A stretch of 64,000 nucleotides of DNA from the NCBI RefSeq assembly GCF_001425825.1, contig NZ_LMDM01000023.1, positions 180,213 to 244,212 on the forward strand, given 5' to 3'. The notes beneath the pieces were generated by a model. That model was given only the letters and a program-made list of their open reading frames with translations, ran no database searches and was not told where the DNA came from. This DNA is from Rhizobacter sp. Root1238. GTDB lineage: Bacteria; Pseudomonadota; Gammaproteobacteria; Burkholderiales; Burkholderiaceae_C. Each line of letters opens with the position of its first letter. Position 1 is the stretch's first letter. Below, piece after piece: positions 15,947 through 23,365 of the stretch. The position numbers were made by a program, and so were the translations under genes.

Positions 15947-16743
15947 TGGACGAAGCGGTTCGTCGATTCACCGAGGCATCCACCGTCGAGCGCTTGCCCG
16001 GCGGGCAGGGCCGTTCGGTTCGTGCCGGCGCGCTGGTGCTGAAGCCGGTCGACGAACTCCGCAAACACGAGTGGCTGGGCGATGCGCTGGAGCGCGTGGA
16101 CTTCGAGGGCCTGAAGGTGGCCGTGCCGGTGCGGTCGCGAGCCGGCCGGTGGTGCGAGCAGGGCCTGGGCGCCACGCGGTACTTCGGCGGCGGTTTTGTC
16201 GAAGGCCGGATCGCCGACAAGCTGGCGGCAGCCGATGCCTTCCATCGCGCGACCCGGCTCGTCGCCAGGCCGCCGGCTTTCGACGCGTGGCGCAGTCCGT
16301 GGATCGAAGCCGCCCGCGTGGCGTGGCACGAGCGCGGGCTGCCCGATGCCGCGCCGCAGGACGTCAAGGCCGTGCTGTCGTCGCTGCGGGCCCGGTGCGA
16401 GCCTGTCGACCTGCCGAGCCAGTTCGTCCACACCGACCTGGCAGGCAACATCCTGTTCGATGGCGATGCGCCGGTCGTCATCGACATTTCACCGGCTTTC
16501 CGGCCGGTCGCGTATGCGCACACGGTGCTCGTGGCCGACAGCGTCGCGTGGCACCACGAGCCGGCGGCGTCGCTGGAAGCGCTCGGTCTGGTGCCGTCCC
16601 TTCGGCGGCAGCTGGTGCTGCGCGCCGTGGTGTTCCGCCTGTGCGTTCCGCTCTTCGTCGATGTCGCGAACGCCGCGGCGTTCCACGCGACATGGCGCGA
16701 GTTCGAGCCGGTGCTGGCCTTCGAGGGCATCGTCGGCCCTTGA
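15946..16743 (+). CDS. TIGR02569-type kinase-like protein (aminoglycoside phosphotransferase fold)
   Basis: The 265-residue protein resembles TIGR02569, a family I know mainly from actinobacteria. It has the opening LPGGQGRSVRAGALVLKPVD (nucleotide-binding strand with Lys), then WLGDAL, VPVRSRAGRW, a catalytic loop HTDLAGNILFD (HxD-x4-N pattern) and VIDISPAFRP in place of DFG. This is the aminoglycoside phosphotransferase-like kinase fold, and the key residues are present. The substrate is unknown. The start codon overlaps the stop of prolyl aminopeptidase, so joint expression is certain if the upstream gene is expressed. It converges with the yihY gene. Confidence 0.75.
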   Translation: MDEAVRRFTEASTVERLPGGQGRSVRAGALVLKPVDELRKHEWLGDALERVDFEGLKVAVPVRSRAGRWCEQGLGATRYFGGGFVEGRIADKLAAADAFHRATRLVARPPAFDAWRSPWIEAARVAWHERGLPDAAPQDVKAVLSSLRARCEPVDLPSQFVHTDLAGNILFDGDAPVVIDISPAFRPVAYAHTVLVADSVAWHHEPAASLEALGLVPSLRRQLVLRAVVFRLCVPLFVDVANAAAFHATWREFEPVLAFEGIVGP

Positions 16744-16768
16744 GCGGCCCGCGCCGTGCTTGAGCCGA

Positions 16769-17596
16769 TCAGGCCCGCGCCGGCTTCCCGGCCGCGCGCT
16801 GCTTGCGCGCCAGCGCCAGGTTCGACGTGACCAGCGCCGCCGCCAGCGTGACCAGCCACGAGAAGTACACCCACAGCAGGAACACCGGAAACGCCGCGAA
16901 GCTGCCGTACACCGTTTTGTAGGTCGGCAGCTTCAGCACGTAGGCCGCGAAGCCGCGCTTGCCGAGCTCGAACGCGATGCCGGCGATCAGCCCGCCGATG
17001 GCCGCATCGCGCTTTCGCACGCGGGTGTTCGGCATGGTGTGGAAGAGGGCGGCCATCGCGATCGAGCCGATCAGTGCCGGCCCGAGCGTCAGGGCGAACT
17101 TGGCCCACGGCGGCAGCGTCTCGATCAGGCCGGCCGATGCGCTCACGGCATACGACGTGGCCCAGAGGCTCACGCCGAGCAGCGGCGGGCCGGCCGCGAT
17201 CACCAACAGGTACAGGCCGACGCGCTTCAGGAACGGACGGTTCTTCTTGACCTTCCAGATCTGGTTCAGCGCGTTCTCCACCGTCAGCAGCAGCGCGACC
17301 GCGGTGACGACGAGGAACAGCGAGCCGACCAGCGTCAGCCCGCCGGCATTGGTCGCGAACTGCGCGAGGTAGCGCAACACGGTGCGCGAGATCTCCTCGG
17401 GCAGCAGGCTGCGCAGCAGGTGCTCCTCGATCGCGTCCTCGAGGCGCTTGAACATCGGGAAGCGGGTGAACAGCGCGAAGCACACCGCCAGGAAGGGCAC
17501 CACCGACAGCACGGTCGTGAAGGTCAGGCTGCCGGCGATCTGCGGCAGGCGCTCGGCGCGGGCGCGCTGGATCGTGAGTCGGGTGAGGGTGATCAT
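16769..17596 (-). CDS. yihY: YihY-family inner membrane protein
   Basis: The protein has about 275 residues and six predicted membrane helices. It shows the family landmarks: LPQIAGSLTFTTVLSVVPFLAV at helix 1, the acidic-basic segment VENALNQIWKVKK after helix 2, GLIAGIAFELGKRGFAAYV, and KTVYGSFAAFPVFLLWVYFSW near the C-terminus. The family was once named RNase BN, but that name belongs to another protein; YihY has no proven activity. I start at the ATG at 17596 (MITLTRLT); an ATG six codons upstream at 17614 is also possible. It converges with the TIGR02569 gene and is divergent from a small exported protein. Confidence 0.9.
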   Translation of the reverse strand: MITLTRLTIQRARAERLPQIAGSLTFTTVLSVVPFLAVCFALFTRFPMFKRLEDAIEEHLLRSLLPEEISRTVLRYLAQFATNAGGLTLVGSLFLVVTAVALLLTVENALNQIWKVKKNRPFLKRVGLYLLVIAAGPPLLGVSLWATSYAVSASAGLIETLPPWAKFALTLGPALIGSIAMAALFHTMPNTRVRKRDAAIGGLIAGIAFELGKRGFAAYVLKLPTYKTVYGSFAAFPVFLLWVYFSWLVTLAAALVTSNLALARKQRAAGKPARA

Positions 17597-17668
17597 CGGG
17601 CGGCCATTCTGCATGAATGGGCCCCCTCGCCGACGCTCGGCCCGCGCACTCGCTACCATCACACGCCG

Positions 17669-18034
17669 ATGATTCCACGCTTGTCTCGACGCAACCGCAT
17701 TGCTGCCGTGGCCCTGGTGGTTGTCGCAACTGCGGCCGCTGCCTGCTTGGCGTGGCTGAAAGCCGAGCACCGGCCCGCCGAGGCCATCGCGGTGGCACAG
17801 GCCTTCGTGAATCAGCTGAACGCGCGCGGCGAGGGCTGCCGCGTCGATCGCCTGCTCGGCGTCTCGCCGCGCCAGACGAACGGGAACCGGCTGCGGCGCT
17901 GGGCCGCGGGCCGCAGCGTCGACGAGCCGGAGCTGCAGATGGAGTTCGACGGCGCGTGCCCGTTGCGCGTCACGCTGCGGTTGTCGGCCGGGGAAGGCTG
18001 GCAGGTCGTGAAGCATGGCACCCATGCAGGGTGA
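17669..18034 (+). CDS. Small membrane-anchored or exported protein
   Basis: I do not recognise a family. The 121-residue product has a basic start (MIPRLSRRNR), one hydrophobic stretch (IAAVALVVVATAAAACLAWL) that is either a signal anchor or an uncleaved leader, and about 90 polar residues in the periplasm. Two cysteines in the mature part (CRVDRLLG and GACPLRVTL) could form a disulfide. It starts 72 bases from the divergent yihY gene. The frame is well conserved in codon use but function is unknown. Confidence 0.65.
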   Translation: MIPRLSRRNRIAAVALVVVATAAAACLAWLKAEHRPAEAIAVAQAFVNQLNARGEGCRVDRLLGVSPRQTNGNRLRRWAAGRSVDEPELQMEFDGACPLRVTLRLSAGEGWQVVKHGTHAG

Positions 18035-18070
18035 AGCGATGCACGATCGACGCCCTTCGAGTCGAGGGCA

Positions 18071-18197
18071 CTCCGTACGGGTTGAGCTTGTCGAGACCCT
18101 GGTGCTGCGCGAACAGGCCCTTCGACAGGCTCAGGGCGAACGGTGTGGTGGGTCTGTCGAACGGAAATGACCCGTTCGGGCTGAGCTTGTCGAAGCC
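18071..18197. repeat. REP-like palindromic repeat, one full and one half copy
   Basis: An imperfect inverted repeat runs from 18071 (CCGTACGGGTTGAGCTTGTC) to 18143 (arm GACAGGCTCAGGGCGAACGG). A half copy with the canonical GTTCGGGCTGAGCTTGTCGA follows at 18171-18197. The same unit recurs at 46673-46741. It sits between two convergent gene ends (small exported protein and ahpF) and could end transcription in both directions, a usual place for REP elements. Confidence 0.75.
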
Positions 18198-18218
18198 GCT
18201 GGCGTCGTGCGAGGTACC

Positions 18219-19796
18219 TCAGGCCGCCACCGGCGTGCGGATCAGGTGATCGAACGCCGACAGCGCCGCCTTCGCGCCATCGCCCGCGGCGATGATGATC
18301 TGCTTGAACGGCACCGTCGTCGCATCGCCCGCCGCGAACACGCCGGGCTGGTTCGTCGCGCCGCGCGCGTCGACGATGATCTCGCCGTGCTTGCTCAGCT
18401 CCAGCGTGCCCTTCAGGAACTCGGTGTTGGGCACCAGGCCGATCTGCACGAACACGCCCGCCAGCTCCACGCGGTGCTCGACACCCGTCGCGCGATCCTT
18501 GTAGACCAGGCCGTTCACCTTCTGCCCGTCGCCGGTGATCTCGGTGGTCTGCGCGTTGGTGTGCACCGTCACGTTCGGCAGGCTGTGCAGCTTCTTCACC
18601 AGCACCGCGTCGGCCTTCAGCGTGTCGGCGAACTCGACCACGGTGACGTGGGCCACCAGGCCGGCCAGGTCGATCGCGGCTTCGACGCCCGAGTTGCCGC
18701 CGCCGATCACCGCCACCGCCTTGCCCTTGAACAGCGGGCCGTCGCAGTGCGGGCAGTAGGCCACGCCCTTGTTCTTGTACTCGGCCTCGCCGGGCACGTT
18801 GACGTTGCGCCAGCGCGCGCCGGTCGACAGGATCACGCTGCGGCTCTTCAGCGCGGCGCCGTTCTCCAGCGTCACGGTGATCTCGCCGCCCGGTTGCGCG
18901 GCCGGCTCCAGCGCCGCGACGCGCTGGCCGTTCATGATGTCGACCTCGTAGACACGGGCGTGCGCTTCCAGCGCGGCCGCGAACTTCGGGCCCTGCGTCT
19001 CGAGGATCGACACGTAGTTCTCGATGCCCAGCGTGTCCAGCGTCTGCCCGCCGAAGCGCTCGGCGACGATGCCGGTGCGGATGCCCTTGCGCGCCGCATA
19101 CACGGCCGCCGCCGCGCCGGCCGGGCCGCCGCCGACGATCAGCACGTCGAACGCGTCCTTCTGGCCCAGCTTGGCCGCCACGCGCGCCGAAGCGCCGGTG
19201 TCGACCTTGGTCAGGATCTCGGAGACCTCCATGCGGCCCGAGCCGAACACCTCGCCGTTCAGGTAGACGGTCGGCACGGCCATGATCTGGCGGCCTTCGA
19301 CCTCGTCCTGGAACAGGCCGCCGTCGATCGCGACGTGCTTGATGCGCGGGTTCAGCACCGCCATCAGGTTCAGCGCCTGCACGACGTCGGGGCAGTTGTG
19401 GCAGGTCAGCGACATGTAGGTCTCGAACACGAAATCGCCGCCGTCTTCGCGGGTCAGCGACTTGATCTGCTCGATCACCTCCGCCTCGACCTTCGGCGGG
19501 TGGCCGCCGGCCTGCAGCAGCGCCAGCACCAGCGAGGTGAACTCGTGGCCCATCGGGATCGCGGCGAAGCGCACGCCCATGCCGGCACCGGCACGGCTGA
19601 CGTTGAACGACGGGCGGCGCGCATCGCTGCCGTCGAAACGCACGCTGACCAGCTCGCTCAGGCCGGCGATCTCCTGCAGCAGCTCGCGCATCTCGGCCGA
19701 GGCGGGACGGTCATCGAGCGACGCCACCAGTTCGACCGGCTGCGTCAGGCGTTGCAGGTAGCCCTTGAGCTGGGCCTGGAGGGTGGCGTCCAACAT
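18219..19796 (-). CDS. ahpF: Alkyl hydroperoxide reductase subunit F
   Basis: AhpF passes electrons from NADH through FAD and two disulfide centres to AhpC. The 525-residue length is typical. It has an N-terminal double thioredoxin-fold domain with the redox pair C132-H-N-C135, a FAD-binding GGGPAG at about 222-227, a NAD-binding GGGNSG near 364 and the second redox pair C348-P-H-C351. The C-terminal [27 protein letters not shown] is the FAD signature. It lies 109 bases downstream of ahpC on the same strand, the usual ahpCF order. A REP-like repeat follows its stop. Confidence 0.97.
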   Translation of the reverse strand: MLDATLQAQLKGYLQRLTQPVELVASLDDRPASAEMRELLQEIAGLSELVSVRFDGSDARRPSFNVSRAGAGMGVRFAAIPMGHEFTSLVLALLQAGGHPPKVEAEVIEQIKSLTREDGGDFVFETYMSLTCHNCPDVVQALNLMAVLNPRIKHVAIDGGLFQDEVEGRQIMAVPTVYLNGEVFGSGRMEVSEILTKVDTGASARVAAKLGQKDAFDVLIVGGGPAGAAAAVYAARKGIRTGIVAERFGGQTLDTLGIENYVSILETQGPKFAAALEAHARVYEVDIMNGQRVAALEPAAQPGGEITVTLENGAALKSRSVILSTGARWRNVNVPGEAEYKNKGVAYCPHCDGPLFKGKAVAVIGGGNSGVEAAIDLAGLVAHVTVVEFADTLKADAVLVKKLHSLPNVTVHTNAQTTEITGDGQKVNGLVYKDRATGVEHRVELAGVFVQIGLVPNTEFLKGTLELSKHGEIIVDARGATNQPGVFAAGDATTVPFKQIIIAAGDGAKAALSAFDHLIRTPVAA

Positions 19797-19905
19797 GTGA
19801 TGGTCCTTTGAGTCGTTCGTGTTCGGGAAAAGCTCCGCCCGGGCGGCCCCGCCCGAAGGCAGGGCCGCAGGGCGGCCTGGCAGGGGAAAAAACGAGAGAG
19901 AGGTC

Positions 19906-20469
19906 TTAGATCTTGCCGACGAGGTCGAGCGACGGCGTCAGCGTGGCGGCGCCTTCGTTCCACTTGGCCGGGCAGACCTGGCCGGGGTTCTTCGCGACGT
20001 ACTGTGCGGCCTTCAGCTTGCGCAGCGTTTCCTTCACGTCACGCGCGATCGCGTTGTCGTGCACTTCGACGGTCTTGATGACGCCATCGGGGTTGATGAC
20101 GAAGGTGCCGCGCAGCGCCAGGCCTTCTTCCTCGATGTGCACGCCGAACGCGCGCGTCAGCTTGTGCGTCGGGTCGCCGATCAGCGGGAACTTGGCCTTG
20201 CCGACGGCCGGCGAGGTTTCGTGCCACACCTTGTGCGCGAAGTGGGTGTCGGTCGTGACGATGTAGACCTCGGTGCCCAGCTTCTGGAATTCGGCGTAGT
20301 TGTCGGCCGCGTCTTCGACTTCGGTCGGGCAGTTGAAGGTGAAGGCGGCCGGCATGAAGATCAGCGTCGACCACTTGCCCTTCAGGCTGGCTTCGGTGAC
20401 CTCGATGAACTTGCCGTTGTGGAAAGCTTCAACCTTGAACGGCTGGACTTGGGTGTTGATCAGCGACAT
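19906..20469 (-). CDS. ahpC: Alkyl hydroperoxide reductase subunit C (2-Cys peroxiredoxin)
   Basis: The 187-residue peroxiredoxin reduces H2O2, organic peroxides and peroxynitrite. The peroxidatic Cys47 lies in FTFNCPTE and the resolving Cys166 in GQVCPAKW. The C-terminal [13 protein letters not shown] is the AhpC tail that allows over-oxidation control. The FTFNCPTE form is the variant found in Pseudomonas-type AhpC. I chose the ATG at 20469 because [11 protein letters not shown] is the conserved opening. ahpF follows, and both are likely under OxyR, for which a weak site is seen upstream. Confidence 0.97.
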   Translation of the reverse strand: MSLINTQVQPFKVEAFHNGKFIEVTEASLKGKWSTLIFMPAAFTFNCPTEVEDAADNYAEFQKLGTEVYIVTTDTHFAHKVWHETSPAVGKAKFPLIGDPTHKLTRAFGVHIEEEGLALRGTFVINPDGVIKTVEVHDNAIARDVKETLRKLKAAQYVAKNPGQVCPAKWNEGAATLTPSLDLVGKI

Positions 20470-20549
20470 CGTGTGATTTCCTTGGTGCTTGGTTGGAAGA
20501 AAAAACGAACTGGCGAAACGCATTTTGGCCGCAGTGCAGCATTTGTGGG

Positions 20550-20586
20550 ATTAATTGACTAGATCAAGTCGATGGTCAAAAACTAT
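20550..20586 (-). promoter_or_regulatory. Possible ahpC promoter with OxyR-like site
   Basis: On the minus strand TTGACC (20579-20574) and ATTAAT (20555-20550) with an 18-base spacer form a weak sigma-70 promoter about 80 bases before ahpC. Two tetranucleotides spaced by 7 bases (ATAG then CCAT) match the first half of the OxyR pattern ATAG-N7-CTAT; the second half is poor. No OxyR gene is in the window. Confidence 0.3.
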
Positions 20587-20609
20587 CGATCGACAAGGGT
20601 CGATGAAGC

Positions 20610-21734
20610 TCAGAGTCGCATCGGGCTGACGACGTACCTGAAGCCGTCGCGCTGCGCAAAGGTGAACAGCACGGCGGACGCGGCGTCCTGCAGCGCGATC
20701 GTCACCATCTCGGCGTCGGTCTCGGCCAGCATCTCGGTCAGGTAGGTCACGTTGAAGCCGATCTCGATCGGCGCGCCGGCATAGTCGACTTCGAGGTCTT
20801 CGTCGGCCTCCTCGCGCTCGGCATTGGTCGACACGATGCGCAGCACGCCCGGCGCCACGCTGAGGCGGATGCCGCGGAACTTGTCGCTGGTCATCAGCGA
20901 GGCGCGCTGCAGGCAGTCGAGCAGTGCCACGCGGCCGAGCGTGACGGCATGCGGGTTCGCCTTCGGGATCGTGCGCTCGAAATCGGGGAAGCGGGCCTCG
21001 ATCAGCTTGGTGATGAAGCGGATGCCGTTCAGGTCGAAGCTCGCCTGTGCCGGCGCGAGGCGGATCTCGACGCTGGACTCGCCGTCATCCTGGCCCGCGC
21101 CGCCCCGCAGATGGCGCTGCAGCTCGTGCACCGCCTTGCGCGGCACGATCGCCTGCTGCGTCGGCAGGTCGGCGTCGACCGAGGCTTCGGCCAGCGCGAG
21201 CCGGTTGCCGTCGGTCGCGACGAGGCGGATGCGCCGCCCGTCGGTCGCGAGCAGCATGCCGTTGAAGAAGTAGCGGATGTCGTGCGTGGCCATCGCGAAG
21301 GCCACCTGGTCGACCAGCGACTTCAGCACCGCCTGCGGCAGGCGCAGCGTCGCCGTGGTGTCCGTGGCGCGCGCGACCAGCGGGAACTGCTCGGCCGGCA
21401 GCGTGTGCAGCATGAAGCGGCTGCGGCCGCCGTGCAGCCGCAACCGGCCGGGTTCGGCGCTCAGCGTGACGACCTGGTCCGCCGGCATCGCACGCAGGAT
21501 GTCGACCAGCTTGCGCGCCGACACCGTCGTCGCGAAGTCGCCGGCATCGCCACCCAGCTCGACCTGGTGGCCGACCTCGATGTCGAGGTCCGACGTGGTG
21601 AGGGCGATCGACGTGCCGGTCTTGCGGATCAGCACGTTGGCGAGGATGGGCAGCGTGTGGCGCCGCTCGACGATGCCGCAGACGGCCTGCAGCGCGGCCA
21701 GCAGCTTCGCCTGGGTTGCCTTCAGCACGATCAT
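20610..21734 (-). CDS. DNA polymerase III sliding clamp (beta), second-copy type
   Basis: A full-length clamp of 374 residues with the three clamp domains: the start MIVLKATQAKLLAALQAVCGIVERRHTLPILANVL, LTTSDLDIEVG, FATTVSARKLVDILRAMP, LVATDGNRLALAEA in domain 2, FPDFERTIP and MTSDKFRGIRLSV in domain 3, and the C-terminal YVVSPMRL. These residues place it with functional clamps. It is not in a dnaA-dnaN-gyrB context; instead it follows a ParB-like and a ribbon-helix-helix gene, so it is likely an accessory paralogue acquired with plasmid-like DNA. If it were the only dnaN copy in the genome the inference would fail. The start follows the ribbon-helix-helix stop by 10 bases. Confidence 0.88.
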   Translation of the reverse strand: MIVLKATQAKLLAALQAVCGIVERRHTLPILANVLIRKTGTSIALTTSDLDIEVGHQVELGGDAGDFATTVSARKLVDILRAMPADQVVTLSAEPGRLRLHGGRSRFMLHTLPAEQFPLVARATDTTATLRLPQAVLKSLVDQVAFAMATHDIRYFFNGMLLATDGRRIRLVATDGNRLALAEASVDADLPTQQAIVPRKAVHELQRHLRGGAGQDDGESSVEIRLAPAQASFDLNGIRFITKLIEARFPDFERTIPKANPHAVTLGRVALLDCLQRASLMTSDKFRGIRLSVAPGVLRIVSTNAEREEADEDLEVDYAGAPIEIGFNVTYLTEMLAETDAEMVTIALQDAASAVLFTFAQRDGFRYVVSPMRL

Positions 21735-21744
21735 CGGCGGCTCC

Positions 21745-21933
21745 TCACGGCTGCGTGGGCTTGGCCTGGCCGAACAGCTGCGCCTGTTCGGCGGAGTGCT
21801 TGGCGGCGAAGCTGCGCATGAAGTCGCGCAGCACTTCAGAGGCGGCCAGCCCCTGCGACTGGCAAGCCTGCACGAAGGCATCGCGCAGCTCGCGCTCGAT
21901 GCGGATCCGCATCCCGGCGTCTTTGGTGTTCAT
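21745..21933 (-). CDS. Ribbon-helix-helix DNA-binding protein
   Basis: A 62-residue protein with a plasmid-type ribbon-helix-helix: the strand GMRIRIERELRDAFVQACQSQG, then LAASEVLRDFMRSFA. Such proteins bind DNA as dimers and repress their own promoters; relatives include plasmid copy-control and partition regulators. I chose the ATG at 21933 (MNTKDAG) because the upstream in-frame ATG at 21957 would place the start codon inside the palindromic operator. A near-perfect palindrome lies 17 bases upstream. The beta clamp gene begins 10 bases after its stop. Confidence 0.75.
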   Translation of the reverse strand: MNTKDAGMRIRIERELRDAFVQACQSQGLAASEVLRDFMRSFAAKHSAEQAQLFGQAKPTQP

Positions 21934-21949
21934 CGGTGTTTCCGGGTTT

Positions 21950-21969
21950 GGATACACACATGTGTATCC
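21950..21969. promoter_or_regulatory. Palindromic operator upstream of the ribbon-helix-helix gene
   Basis: Perfect 8-base arms GGATACAC-acat-GTGTATCC separated by 4 bases, in the 60-base gap between the ParB-like stop and the ribbon-helix-helix start. Position and symmetry fit autorepression by the ribbon-helix-helix protein. Confidence 0.6.
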
Positions 21970-21993
21970 ATCATCCGGAAACTATACCGTGGA

Positions 21994-22863
21994 TCAGAAC
22001 GGTGCGATGTCGGCCTCGCCGGCGTTGGCGCGAAGCTGGGCGTGCAGGTCGGCGATCTTCAGCTTCAGCGCGGCATTCTCGGCCGTCAGCACGGCGACGC
22101 GCTGCTGCAGTGCCTCGAGCGTGTCGGTGGCGCCTTCGGACGCAGCCGGCTCCGGCGGCGGGGCGGTGGTGGTCGCCGCGTCGTCGGCCGGCGCCCGGCG
22201 GCGCGAATCGCGCGCCCGCTTCGCCGCCTGCTTCAGTTCGTCCTTGCCGGCGGCTGCGGCCGCCACCTGCTCTTCGGCCGGCAGGCTCGCCACCGCCGCC
22301 GCGGCGTTGATCGAGATCGTGCCGGCCTTGATCGCCTCGACCAGCTCGGGCGCGGCCTGCTTGCGGATCTTCTCGATCAGCACGACCTGGTTGCTGCTGA
22401 TGCGCGCGGCCTTCGCGAGCGCCTCGCGGGTGTCGAGCGCTGCGGCGTTTGCGGCCGGCGCGGGCGACGCGGTCTCGGCCGGTTCGGCCAGGCGGCGCGC
22501 GCGCTGCCCGGCGACGATCTCGCGCTTGCGCAGCGCGAGCACGCCGCGCTGGTAGTCCGACAGGCTGCGCCGGCCGAGGTGCTGGTCGATCATCCACAGG
22601 TGCACGTCTTCCAGCGACTGGAAGCGCGTGCTCTGCACCGTCTGGAACGGCAGCCCGTGCTTGCGGCAGATGCCGTAGCGGTTGTGCCCGTCGACCAGCA
22701 TGTCGCCCCACAGCACCAGCGCGTCGCGGCAGCCTTCGGCGAGGATGCTGCGTTCCAGCGCATCGTGTTCGTCGGGCGTCAACGGGTCGATGTAGGCTTT
22801 GAGTTCTTCGTTGACGACGAGGTCCATGGGCGCGGGTTCGATCTGAGGCAAAAGGGGGCGCAT
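21994..22863 (-). CDS. ParB N-terminal-domain protein (plasmid partition-like)
   Basis: The protein has about 289 residues from the ATG at 22863 (or 277 from 22827). It opens with a ParB/Spo0J-like domain: AYIDPLTPDEHDALERSIL, LVLWGDMLVDGHNRYGICRKHG (the VDGHNRY box that in ParB binds CTP), then SLEDVHLWMIDQHLGRRSLS. A helical middle with a helix-turn-helix-like KAARISSNQVVLIEKIRKQAAPELVEAI follows, then a low-complexity Ala/Pro linker and a C-terminal coiled coil (LEALQQRVAVLTAENAALKLKIADLHAQL). No ParA is adjacent, so it is not a complete partition system. It heads the ParB-like, ribbon-helix-helix and clamp group. Confidence 0.8.
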   Translation of the reverse strand: MRPLLPQIEPAPMDLVVNEELKAYIDPLTPDEHDALERSILAEGCRDALVLWGDMLVDGHNRYGICRKHGLPFQTVQSTRFQSLEDVHLWMIDQHLGRRSLSDYQRGVLALRKREIVAGQRARRLAEPAETASPAPAANAAALDTREALAKAARISSNQVVLIEKIRKQAAPELVEAIKAGTISINAAAAVASLPAEEQVAAAAAGKDELKQAAKRARDSRRRAPADDAATTTAPPPEPAASEGATDTLEALQQRVAVLTAENAALKLKIADLHAQLRANAGEADIAPF

Positions 22864-22900
22864 TGTAGAGAGCCGCGATGGATGCCCCGACAATCGCCCG

Positions 22901-23290
22901 ATGCTGCTCCGCATCCACCACGCCGCCATCATCTGCGCCGACTACGCGGTCTCGAAGCGCTTCTACACCGAGACGCTCGGGCTCGCGGTGATCGCCGAAC
23001 ACTTCCGCGCACAGCGCAACTCGTACAAGCTCGACCTGGCCTTGCCCGACGGCTCGCAGGTCGAGCTGTTCTCGTTCGACAACGCACCACCGCGCCCGTC
23101 GTACCCCGAGGCGCGCGGCCTGCGCCACCTGGCGTTCGAGGTCGGCGACGTCGCGCAGTGCAAGGCGGCGCTCGAAGCCAGGGGCGTGGCGGTGGAAGAC
23201 ATCCGCGTCGACGAGTACACCGGCCGGCGCTTCGTGTTCTTCGCCGATCCGGACGGGTTGCCGCTGGAGCTGTACGAAGCCTCCTCCTGA
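22901..23290 (+). CDS. VOC-family protein, YaeR/GloA2-like
   Basis: A compact 129-residue vicinal oxygen chelate protein that matches the YaeR/GloA2 subgroup (SMU.1112-like): IHHAAIICADYAVSKRFYTETLGLAVIAE, YKLDLALPDGSQVELFSF, PRPSYPEARGLRHLAFEV, then RRFVFFADPDGLPLELYE. Metal ligands are likely His in IHH, Glu in QVELF, His in RHLAF and Glu in PLELYE. The reaction is not established for this subgroup. It is divergent from the ParB-like gene with a 37-base gap and precedes the POT transporter on the same strand. Confidence 0.88.
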   Translation: MLLRIHHAAIICADYAVSKRFYTETLGLAVIAEHFRAQRNSYKLDLALPDGSQVELFSFDNAPPRPSYPEARGLRHLAFEVGDVAQCKAALEARGVAVEDIRVDEYTGRRFVFFADPDGLPLELYEASS

Positions 23291-23365
23291 TCTTCGCGAG
23301 TTGTGCCGCCCGGCCATTTCAGCGACATTCCCGGATTACCCCATTTCCTTCGGAAGCCACTACCC

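Noticed and set aside
16769-17596. Ribonuclease BN
   Set aside because: The name was given to this family in error; the protein is a six-helix membrane protein without a nuclease motif.
20610-21734. Chromosomal replication origin marked by the beta clamp gene
   Set aside because: No dnaA, recF, gyrB or rpmH gene and no cluster of DnaA boxes is near. The neighbours are plasmid-like or stress genes.
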